24,204 nucleotides of DNA, taken from positions 1 through 24,204 of the forward strand of contig LLCB01000540.1 of the NCBI GenBank assembly GCA_001414345.1, given 5' to 3'. The DNA is from Hymenoscyphus infarciens (taxonomy: Eukaryota; Ascomycota; Leotiomycetes; Helotiales; Helotiaceae). The notes under the pieces are model-generated. The model was not told where the DNA came from. It did not search any database and saw nothing but the letters and a program-made list of their open reading frames with translations. Below, in pieces: positions 1 through 9,500 of the stretch (position 1 is the first letter of the stretch; the number at the start of each line of letters is the position of its first letter). Made by a program: the position numbers and the translations under genes.

Positions 1-1480
1 TAATATACTAAAGAAGGAAAGAGCAGCGAGAGAGGGAGACTAAGAAGTAGCAAAATGCTCTCCTACCTCTTAATAAAGGGCTTAGATAATATAATTATTA
101 AGTTCTACTTTAGCTCGACTTTGTAATATACGATTTACGATTTACGATTTACGATTTACGATTTAGTCGATTCCGACTTTTTAGTATATCTAGGACACTC
201 TACTAACACGCTACTTCTTAGTCTTAAGACTTTATTAGAGTTAACTATTAACGTTCTACGTGTCTCTTAGATAGTTAATCCTCGGCTGATTAGATATACG
301 TAAGGTGTGCGACAGAGAGATAGACGACTGCTAAGAAGGTGTCTTAGCGAGGAAGCTAAGAGGTTTCGTAGAATATTAAAGATTATTTTCTCGAAGATTT
401 ACTAGAAGAGGATCTATTAATTATTATTCTTCGAAGAGATATACTTTACTTATAAATCGTAAATTTCGAGTAATTTCAATACTTTATATAGTTAATTAGA
501 TTATCTTAACACTTCTTAGATAATTTTTTTCAGTAGTAGTAGTATTAATAATAGCTAGGGCTCTTACTATTATTCGACTTAGTTATGTTTTTACTTCTAA
601 TATAAAGAATAGAAGAACTCTCTTTACTATTTGATTTTTTAATAATCTATAGAAAGCTATACTTACTTTTATTATAGTTAACCTCTACGATACTTTCAGA
701 GATAGCTCTTAGTACTATCTAAATAGTTTTCTTTAGATTAGATAAACTTTCTTATTTTTACTTATAAGTATATAATAAGTAACGTTAGTTATAAATAACT
801 AGAATATCAAAAGACAGAAATAAGTACTATAGAGACAAAGTCTTTGATTCTTTTTAATATTTCATTTACCTAGTACGAGTGTTTTCGATTTCCTAGCTAG
901 TTTAGTACTTCTATTCTTTTAAAAAGCTTCTATCTATGCTTTTTCTTTTTTTTGTAGGTTATTCTTCTTTATTAGATTCTCTCTTTGAAGCGCTTCTAGC
1001 TAATTATATTCTATTTCTAGCTTTTAATATATTTATCTCTTTGAATTCTATATAAGACTAGTAGCTTTTCTATACCTAGTAGAGAGAATAGAAAGGTTTA
1101 TATAGTATTCTATAGTATCTTAGTAGAAGTACTATATAGTAGAGTATAATAAAGACTAGTGAAAGATTAGTCTTATTAGATATCTAAAAAGCAGAGGTTT
1201 TACTAGAGTAAATAAAGTACCTCGCTAAGCACTTAAATAGAGCTATTTGCTCTAATAGTGATAAGCTCTTATATTTAAGCCTCAACTACCTAGAATTAGT
1301 CTATAATATACTACCTTTCCTCTTCTAGCCACTTCTATTCTATACTTCTTACTCGTCTCTCTCTTTCTTATTCTCTCTTTTATTGTTTCTAGCTACTCTA
1401 ATCCTCCTTTTACAATTACCTTTCCTCTTCTATTATATTCTAAAGAGAGGGGGTATCCTTCCTTATCCTAATACCGCCCA
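1..1480. other. AT-rich RIP-like block, no genes
   Basis: This stretch is dominated by A and T, and the few C and G left are mostly in TCT, CTA, TAG and AGA contexts. CpA and TpG are scarce: scanning by eye I find only about a dozen CA dinucleotides in nearly 1.5 kb. That is the signature of repeat-induced point mutation, which in ascomycetes turns CpA into TpA in duplicated DNA. No open frame with coding character survives on either strand. The likely origin is one or more old transposons, but no terminal repeat or protein motif is left to name a family. A short GC-rich patch at 1471-1500 marks the right side, and composition returns to normal by about 1550. Confidence 0.75.
131..165. repeat. 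7-bp tandem repeat (CGATTTA)x5
   Basis: Five perfect head-to-tail copies of CGATTTA lie inside the AT-rich block. The unit is not the fungal telomere repeat TTAGGG. It is most simply a microsatellite that grew by slippage, and being perfect it is probably younger than the mutations around it. Confidence 0.9.
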
Positions 1481-1554
1481 GGAGCGTTTAGGCGGGGAAA
1501 TTCAAAACGCTTCCTAGTACTTTTTAATCTATTGATGAAGGTTTACTTACGCCT

Positions 1555-1586
1555 ATCCTAGCCTAACCTCTAGTCGAGGCTAGGAT
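1555..1586. repeat. Perfect 10-bp inverted repeat at the AT-block edge
   Basis: ATCCTAGCCT at 1555-1564 is followed, after a 12-base spacer, by its exact reverse complement AGGCTAGGAT at 1577-1586. It lies at the step from RIP-like DNA to normal composition and just left of the HET-like relic. It could be the remains of a transposon end or a chance hairpin; sequence alone does not decide. Confidence 0.6.
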
Positions 1587-1591
1587 GGGAA

Positions 1592-1969
1592 ACCAAAATC
1601 ACTGTCCAGAGACAAGAACGAGCAGCGCTCGCGATGGATTGTTCAATGATGGCTAATGTATACATCTACTGCACACGCAATATCTCTGCCGACGCAGCTC
1701 GACGGAGGATTGTTTCGACAAGTGTATACGAACTTTCCCCCCCGCCTTTTCTAATAAACGAACAGCGCCAGTTCATATGTCACGAATCGCACTTCTGGGA
1801 CAAAAACGTGGAGCTGTCTCCATCGGGTCGCAGCGGTTGGGATGTTCATGAAAGAATTCTGTCGCCAAGGTCTTTACACTTTGCGAAAGATCAGACTTAT
1901 CGGGACTGTGGCCAAGAGAGGCTTGCAGAAATATTGCCGTTGCAGTTTATAGAAGGTCGTGAGATCTAA
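1592..1969 (+). pseudogene. Relic resembling a HET-domain (heterokaryon incompatibility) gene
   Basis: The frame runs from a TAG at 1571-1573 to a stop at 1967-1969, with the first ATG at 1634. The translation carries what looks like the latter part of a HET domain. SMMANVY (residues 4-10 from that ATG) resembles the conserved MAxVY motif. GWDVHERILSPRSLHF (residues 68-83) matches the family pattern GWxxQExLLSPRxxHF, with His in place of the usual Gln. HET proteins trigger programmed cell death after fusion of genetically different hyphae and are usually 500-800 residues long. Here the N-terminal part of the domain and the long C-terminal region are missing, and the upstream side ends against the AT-rich block. 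I infer a truncated, inactive copy. The family call rests on motif recall only; an intron-containing small gene is a less likely alternative. Confidence 0.55.
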
Positions 1970-2499
1970 AAGCATTGCCTCGAACACAGCTGGAAACTTA
2001 CAGAACTTGTTGTACTGTTGTGGAAAAGTCTTGTAGCTGCTAGCTTACGTTCGGCACAGACAACTGCACACTCTTGGGACTATCTGCAAGAAACCATCTC
2101 GCGAGACTCTGGAGACCAAAACTAGCCGGCCAACTTCTATGGCAACGAAGAAGGTTCTGTGGGAGGCTCTTCCGTCCAAATCCTGCATGGTAATTGTCTT
2201 TTGAGGATGTTGCGCAACTTTTGCAATCCCCGTGATGACAGTGAGCTCGCGGCCTCAGCAGGGGGGAGGAATTAGCAGGTCCTGAGGAAGGAGCATTGTT
2301 GACGACTGAGACATAAACAGTCTTCGTCATCAACACGACTAACTTGAAGCAATGGAAAGAACGTTTGTGATATTTTGCAACGCCCGATCCCATGGGTTTG
2401 TTTCCAACCGCTGTCGGAAAAAAGGCAGCAACAAAGTCACAACCACAACCACAACCACAACCACAACTACAACTACAAACTCCTTCCCTCACTTAGACA
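1970..2499. other. Intergenic region with no supported gene
   Basis: Composition is normal here. Frames on both strands are short, lack recognisable motifs, or are driven by the CACAAC microsatellite at its right end. The left part may hold more decayed HET-like sequence: the frame after 1969 reads on without a further stop for about 40 codons, but I cannot match it to anything. The right part should contain the promoter and 5' leader of the membrane-protein gene. Confidence 0.5.
2438..2478. repeat. Hexanucleotide microsatellite (CACAAC)n
   Basis: About seven tandem hexamers, CACAAC grading into TACAAC, end some 20 bases before the ATG of the membrane-protein gene. They probably lie in its 5' untranslated leader. 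Length variation between strains is to be expected. Confidence 0.85.
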
Positions 2500-3138
2500 A
2501 TGTATGCGCCAACTTGGGCGGTTTGGATATTCGCGGCGGCATGTTGGGGACTTGTCCGGTGGTGGTGCGGGCACTGCCAATCGAAGTATGAACGAGCACT
2601 TAAAAAGAGGAAACTCGGCGGCAACGACTTCTGGAAATACCAATGCACACACCACAAGAGATATCATCGCCAAAGCCTTTACGCCGCAAACGTCTTTTCC
2701 CTTTTCCTTTTCACACTCGGTTGCTTCAATACCATACGATATAGCAGACCCCTCACAGCTAACAACAACATCGGCTGCTTAGTTTCTTTTATTGCGGGTA
2801 CAATTGTTGATGGATTGTTGTTTGCATACCAGTTCAAATACCTGCATTACGCAAGTGATGGATACGCCCTGATTGCGGAAATCATCAGTACCCTATGTGC
2901 TATGACTGGGCTGGTGTTGGTTGTAACTGATGCTATCGAAAACTTCGATGACGGATCAATTTGGAATCTTGTGTTGGGCGTAGTAAGCGTTCTGTGGTGT
3001 TCTTTCAACCTACATCTGGCAAGGAAATCATACAAACGAAGAACGATCCTCCGTGTCGCCAAGAAGAACAACCTCCTCGCCGACAGGAAGAACAACCTCC
3101 TCGCCGCCAAGAAGAAGAAACTCCGGAAACAACAATAA
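2500..3138 (+). CDS. Hypothetical multi-pass membrane protein
   Basis: This is a single-exon frame of 212 residues starting at ATG. I do not recognise a family. Five hydrophobic segments can be seen at about residues 5-23, 60-79, 91-111, 122-144 and 153-175. A basic loop (KKRK and His/Lys-rich, about 35-58) follows the first, and the C-terminus from residue 176 is strongly basic. The tail repeats KNNLLA twice, reflecting a 24-bp direct repeat in the DNA (3064-3082 and 3088-3106), and ends in a lysine run. It therefore looks like an integral membrane protein with a cytosolic basic tail; the location is unknown. The nearest gene downstream, on the same strand, starts only 238 bp away. Consistent hydropathy and a proper ATG support a real gene, but an unseen upstream exon cannot be excluded. 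Confidence 0.6.
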   Translation: MYAPTWAVWIFAAACWGLVRWWCGHCQSKYERALKKRKLGGNDFWKYQCTHHKRYHRQSLYAANVFSLFLFTLGCFNTIRYSRPLTANNNIGCLVSFIAGTIVDGLLFAYQFKYLHYASDGYALIAEIISTLCAMTGLVLVVTDAIENFDDGSIWNLVLGVVSVLWCSFNLHLARKSYKRRTILRVAKKNNLLADRKNNLLAAKKKKLRKQQ

Positions 3139-3376
3139 CCCTACCACCAACGACAACAAACTCGTTGACAGGTGTTGACATTCACCACCAAGTCGACGTG
3201 AAAGCCCACTTGATTGGCTATGGTCATTTGTGAACCCTTCAACCTGGCTACCGACCGCAAGGACTTCAGACGAAACCAATTTTTTTTAATTAATTCCATC
3301 TCAAGTCCTCATCTTTACTCTCATCAACCCCTCCTCCACCACCACACTTCAACACAACTTCAACACATCGACCCCC

Positions 3377-5609
3377 ATGCCGAAAAAGCAGGAGAAGCCA
3401 GATCCTCCCCTTGCCCGAATATGGAAACCATCTGGAGAACACGACCTCAATGATGGCCTCGTCGCCGCTCGCATGATCCCAGCTGGCACGCGAATCATCC
3501 TCGAGCAACCCGTTTTGATATGCAAAGCCAGCCTCTTAACCGCGGAACAGACGCAAGACCTGGAGAACGACCTCGCCGAGGAGTTTGATGAGTTGCCTGA
3601 AGATGTTAAAGCACATTTGAACGCTTTGCCCAATAATCACAGTGTAAAAAATGTGGGACATCGTACCTGGATTGATACACCTTACAGGTAAGCTTGACTA
3701 GCTCCTGCTCGACGCGCAAAGAAGACAATATACTGATGGAATATACAGTGGAGTTATCAAGTCCAACGCCATCCCTCTCTCTCCTGATCCTTCGAGCGAA
3801 AAATCAGATTGCGTCGGTCTCTTCCCCATCTATCTCTGCAAAGTGAATCACTCCTGTAAGCCCAACGCCATGCAGACCTACAACCCCAAACTCAACGCTT
3901 GTGCCCTCCACGCCATCGAAGATATCCCGCCCGGCAATCACATCACAATATCCTACGTCCCGGAATGCAAAATCGATAGAGCGCATCTCTGGAAATACTA
4001 TATGATGAACTGTTATTGTCCTCGGTGCCGAGTCTTTCACAGACAGGACGAATACGATATCCAAGCCGTGATCGAAAGTAACGAAAACCGCAAGATCATC
4101 ACTAGGAAGCTCAGAAGGCTTGTCAAAGCTGCCGATGACGCCGAAGATCTTGATGATGGAGCACTTGGAGCTGCGTTTAAGTCTGGAAGACAACTTTGGG
4201 TGTTAATGGCCAGAACAGAGAACATTTCAGACTACCGTCTTGGTCAATTATACTTCAGCATGCTCCTACTCGTCATCGCAGACAGGGACTCTTCAGTTGG
4301 AGCGGTGGATATCTTCGCCGCATTGGCTTGGGATGCATATCGCACATGTGAAGGAATTGATTCCCAAAAGATCATTGAGATCATGAAGATTATGCAAAAG
4401 AAGGTTATACAAGCACCTCGAGATGGCCCTCGAATGACAATTGCGGAATGGCACCAACAGATCAATAACAGTTTGGTAGATTTTGTACAGAAACAAAATG
4501 ATCATGGACACGATTTTGTAATGGACAGTCTGTTCCGACAAGAGATCTGGCCAGAGGAGGACCCTTTTTCAATGGGAGGTGGGGATTTTGATGGCGATTC
4601 TGATGACGAGAGTGATGATGGAGACCGAATACCAGCAATTGGACAGCACGTAGCTGATGCGAAGTATTTTACGAAAGAGGTCGACTCCCAAGCAGGCGAT
4701 ACAGACAAGGAAGACCAGGACGATGAGGACGAAGGAGATAAACCTCCAGCAAGCAAACGAGCAAAGAGGAACGGCAGCCCCAAGCTCAATGACTTCGTGG
4801 TTTCAGACGATGGAAATGGCTCCGAATCCGAATGGGGAAGCCGTGACGAGGAATTCCTGGCAGCTCTTCGTGAGAAAAAGAAGAAGAAAATGAAGAAGGC
4901 GGCCAAAAAGATAGGAACATCATCGCGGGGAAGAGGCAGAGGCAGAGGAAGGGGTAGAGGAACACCTGGAAGAGGCAGAGGCACACCTAGTGGACGGGGC
5001 CGAGGCCGTGGAAGAGGCAGAGGTACAGGGAGAGCAGGAGTACAAGCCCGGCAGAGCGAAGATTCAGATGTCCTTCTTGCTTCCAATGGTGCTAACACTG
5101 TGTACTTTGATGGCGACGATGAGCAGCATGAGGCTACCCTGAACATCGGGGCAATGAGCGATGATCAAAACGAGGTTACCCAGGACGCCATTGAGAAAAT
5201 GAACGATTATGAACTGAACGAGGATACTCAGGGTGCAATGCACATTGATGAGCAGAACGAGGATACCCGGGCCGAAATGGACGCTATGGACGACGGAAAC
5301 GAAAATCAGCATGAAAACTCCTTCGAGGCGGAAGAAAATAACGATGAGCCTGCCAGCTCACCCCCGGCAAGCTTCAGCAACAGAGATGAAGAAGATGAAG
5401 GAAATGAAGAGCATGAGCCGGCCGAAGACTCCAAGAGCGATGACTTCTATGATGCGGAGGCTGATATACCCGACATCTTGATTGATGACGTTAAATCTGA
5501 TGATGAGGCCGAAAATGCTGAGGAGGAGATTGTTGCTGAAGCCATTGTTGCCGAAGAGGTTGTGGTTGTTGCGGCGGAGAATACGGTGAATGAAAAGGCT
5601 TCTGGTTAG
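3377..5609 (+). CDS. SET-domain protein (probable lysine methyltransferase) with RG-rich and acidic tail
   Basis: There are two exons, 3377-3687 and 3749-5609, giving 723 residues. The 61-bp intron has donor GTAAGC, branch-like CTGAT and acceptor ACAG, and joining completes a Ser codon in phase. The N-terminal third is a SET domain. GLVAARMIPAGTRIILEQP (from about residue 27) matches its opening strand. NHSCKPN (137-143) is the hallmark cofactor-binding motif, ISY (171-173) supplies the catalytic Tyr, and CYCPRC (192-197) is a post-SET zinc cluster. SET enzymes of this SMYD/SET5-like type move a methyl group from S-adenosylmethionine to lysine in histones or other proteins; the substrate here is unknown. 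A helical region follows. Then come acidic stretches, a basic lysine run, an Arg-Gly repeat segment (about 495-535) and a very acidic tail with degenerate NEDT-type repeats. RG repeats suggest RNA or nucleic-acid binding. The 5' leader is pyrimidine-rich. Confidence 0.88.
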
Positions 5610-6255
5610 AACCTGGATGCCGCTTAGAGCTTAGATTGGCATTTGTAGTTAGTTAGCGCTACCACTGCCTACCAGACAACCCGCAATAAATTGTTTTATC
5701 CCTGCTTCTCAAACCATCATTAAAGAAGTTTATTCGATGTGATTAATTAATAAAGTTATGCCGCTTGTTTAGAACAACCTTGTATCTGAGGACTTGAGTT
5801 GACATGCCGGCAAGAGCTATTCCAGGTTTCTAGTAAAAGTTAACCAAACAAACTATCCTCAGATAAGAGGCTTAAATACCCGTTTCGCACAATATTGTCA
5901 ATTTTCCTAACCTTTCCGCACAATTTCCTTTATTCCCCTAAACCGAGTCGTGTAACCCTTGTCATTATCTGGCTTCTCTCGAACAATGGGCTCCAATTAA
6001 CCTATTCCCTTCAAACAATGATTTCAATTCTCCCAACCTCGCCTCTCAGAAAATCAAGTAGATCGTCAATGACTTCAAGAAACGGGGCTGTCGCTAAGTT
6101 CCCCCAAGGCACCCCACCAAACAGTCACAGAACCAAAACAACACAACACAATCAATCCATTCGCAATCAACGAATATATTCCACTGAAATATTCAAAGCA
6201 ACTACTCTACCCTCCGCAAACAACAACAACGACCCATATTAAAATCCACCGAATG

Positions 6256-6290
<35 letters not shown>

Positions 6291-6518
6291 ATCCGACGCC
6301 CGTTCGTAGAAAATAAAAGAGATGCAGCGTTTGAAAAAAGACAAGGGATTCCCTCCACAGCGTACAATACAAGCAGGATTACACATCTCCAAATCAACAA
6401 GATGCACACCTAATTTCTTCACTGAAAAATCACCAGCTCAGTAAGTAGAAGAACGCCACCCACCCGATGCCCATACCCTTTATTCCGTAAGAAGAAAAAT
6501 CTCATTATCTCCAACACA
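5610..6518. other. Convergent 3' region between the SET gene and TOR, no supported gene
   Basis: This stretch lies between the two stop codons and should hold both 3' untranslated regions. AATAAA at 5685-5690 (+) is a possible poly(A) signal for the SET gene. On the minus strand AATAAA at 6484-6479, about 35 bases past the TOR stop, could serve TOR. An open stretch at 5895-6242 (+) begins at TTG, is low in complexity and shows no domain, so I do not call it. A poly-C tract interrupts the region. Confidence 0.6.
6257..6290. repeat. Homopolymer of 34 C
   Basis: An unbroken run of 34 cytosines (poly-G on the minus strand) lies about 230 bases beyond the TOR stop codon. Such tracts can adopt quadruplex or i-motif structures and slip readily in replication and sequencing, so the exact length is uncertain. 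Confidence 0.95.
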
Positions 6519-9500
6519 CTACCAGAAACTACACCAACCAATATAATGCTGGCAAAGATTCTCAAACTTTGTCGCCTCAACCAACAACTTATCAACCTGA
6601 TCAATATAAGTCAACTCATCTTCAGGCTTAAAATCTCTACCGATGAGCTTCTCCTTGACTCTATTGAGTACCTGCATCGCTCTCTCGTTCTGAGTTTCCT
6701 GCAACTCGCCATCCATAACTGGACCTTGGACAGTAGAATTTGTTCTAGCGCGTGGTCGAGACGATGGGGGACCGCCTACACCTGGGATAGCGTTGGGGTC
6801 TTGAGCCATGAGAGCTGTTGGTGGAATATCGGCATCCATTATCGAGGGTCGACGATCGCCCATTATGGAGTCACGTCGCTCGGAGCGAAAGTTTGGACCT
6901 GCTGGTGAGGTATCGCCTGTGAGACGCCAGTTGAGGAGAGGATCATGAATGAACTGTTTTTTATGGTTAGTAAAAAGTGTTAGTCACTTGGGGGAAGAAG
7001 ATACTTACAGCTTCGAGCACTGCCATGAGTGACTCCTTATTGTCGCGTAGAACACGCATGACGTTCTCGCAGGTGATTCTAAAGCTTCCTTCAATGTTCC
7101 CAACCTCCATTGCGTAGGTCAACATTCTCGTCAATCGGAACGGCACTCGTTCGGGGTATTTTTCACGATGCATAGCAACTTCGAAACAATCACCGAAGTC
7201 GATGTGAATGATCTTTCCAGTAATTCTGTCAAGCATCAAATTCGAAGGATGTCGATCACCAAGACCAAGGATGTATCCGACCATAGACATCACACCCAAT
7301 GATCGGGTGTAATTTGTTCGTCGCTCAAGCCATGACTCGGAACTCTTGCTCTTCAGCCAGAGGACTCGGTAAAGATCTTGGCCGGTTGTGTTGTCTAATG
7401 CGTAACCGAACACTTCGACCTTCTGCATGAGCGTCAAGTTATCGTAGTCTGGTGCCATCTGGAGCATGATACGATGCTCAATATTAAGCAAGATCTTGCG
7501 ACTCTCTCTGTACTCCCTAATCAAGACATGCAGGGTATCACTGTTTGGAACCCACCCCAAAAGGCCTGAGCTCTGCGACAATGGAATAGCTGGGTATCTC
7601 TGGATGTTCAAGTGACGCTTGTAAGACTCGGAATCGCCATGGAGAAGAGTATTGCAAAGACCGAACAGTTGCATAACACGCTCGTCCTGGCGAATATCTT
7701 CATGACCCTTAAGAACGAAAGCATACGCCCTGCCATCACTCCCATTGAGACTGAGCTTTCTTGGTCTCTGCTTCGACGAAATGACGCTGAAATTAGTCTC
7801 GAAGTTGAGAATGCGGACAATTGTCTTGCCACTCTGGTAGGTACCAGGTACGGCGAGGTCCAAATCGCGAGCATCCAGTAACTTGGGCGACACGTATGCA
7901 AGCTCCAAGTTGTTCAGTTGTGGTAATTGTCGAGCGATTCTTCGGAAAACTTGGTAATAAAGATCCCACGCTGAGTTGATCTCTCCAATGTCTCCAGATT
8001 GTCTGTATGCATAACACCACTCACGAGCCTCTTGAAGATCGCGTCCAAAAGTTTGAGCAAAAGATACCTCGCGAAGTGTTTCGGGACCTTGGTCAAGCAT
8101 GTCGTGCAACGGCGCAAGTGTGGCAAACATGCCTTCGATATTGCGATCACCAAAGTAAAGTCTAGAAGCTTCTTCAAGGCCTTCATGCCAAAGTTCATGC
8201 CACAATACAGCAACACGAATGAGTTCGTGACTCACTACATCAGCTTGCTCAACAAGTCTTGCACTATGCTGTCTCATACTGTCCATTATTAAGACAGCAG
8301 ATCTTGAACGACGGGTGTTGGGAGCGGACTTCATAGCGACGGTCAAAGGATAGACAAGGGCCTGAGGATGAGCTCGGCCAACTTCAGAAAGTAGGCTATG
8401 GATCGATTGTCGAACACGAGAATTTGGTTGGTTAATTCTAGCGATCAATTGGGGAATGACTTCTAGCCATGTGTCGACGCTCACCGAAGCAAAGCCCTCA
8501 GTCACTGCTGTATTGACCTCTGGATTTCCACCATGAGCGAACCACAGAGTCAAAAGTCTGAGAGTATCTTGCAAAGAGCTTCCTTGTGACAGCGCAATTG
8601 ACTTGAAGAAGCCACGAACAGCAGGGACGACGTGGTTGACAAGTACTTCTGGAGGAACCACAACATCACGACTGCGGTCAGTTGTTTGCGCGTTGATAGC
8701 CTGGACGATCTCAAAGTTCGCCAGAGCCCAGGCATGCCAAGCTTTGTACCAATTAGGATTGAAATGAGTTGCAGCTCGGTAAGAAGATAAAACGTCTTCA
8801 ACATGATCATGTTGCCAGTCACCTCGTTTTTGAGCGACCTGCCACTCACCCTGCTTGAGGCAACATCTGGCAAGAAGCTTGGTGTGATCAGCCATCGCCT
8901 TAGCGTTTAGCGTAGGATTGTTGGCTGCCGGAGCATGTGGATTGACATAACCATTTCCATTGACATGGGGGTCTCCATTTATGCTTCCTTGTTGGGTCAT
9001 TTGGGCGGCTTCCAGGCGGTCGGCCATCTCACCAGTCAATACTTTCAGTCCATCCAAAGCTGGGTTTCGCTTCCCTGCAGACCATTGGAACTTGAGAACA
9101 GCATACTGCACATGTGGCGGGACATTCTTGATACGTCGCTGGCCATTTTGTCGTGGAGGTTCATCGGTCCAAGGTAACATCGCATCCAAACTGTCCTCGG
9201 TTCCGATCAAGCTCTTCAGAGATCTCTCTGCCAAACCCATTCTTCCAGAGTTTCTGCACAGATTTGCAAACTTGATTTCCATCTGCATATTCTCCTTTGG
9301 CGAAATGACTAGTGCGCGTAACTTCAACATTCTCTGCCAAACCTCAACGTTCCGCTGACAGCCAAGGAGACGCTTCTCCCAAGTATGTCGCATGGTCTCT
9401 TGCTTGATTGGATTATTATTACTTTGTTTATAAGTAATGAGCTCCTCGAGTTCTGCCAACATCTGTACACGAACCACGACGGTGTATGCTCGATTGTAAG

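Noticed and set aside
131..165. Telomeric or interstitial telomere repeat
   Set aside because: The unit CGATTTA differs from the fungal TTAGGG repeat and is short and isolated.
2040..2492. Minus-strand frame with a Cys/Gly repeat start
   Set aside because: The Cys-Gly run is the CACAAC microsatellite read backwards; the rest shows no domain.
5895..6242. Open frame between the SET and TOR genes
   Set aside because: It begins at TTG, lies in the shared 3' region, has low complexity and shows no domain.
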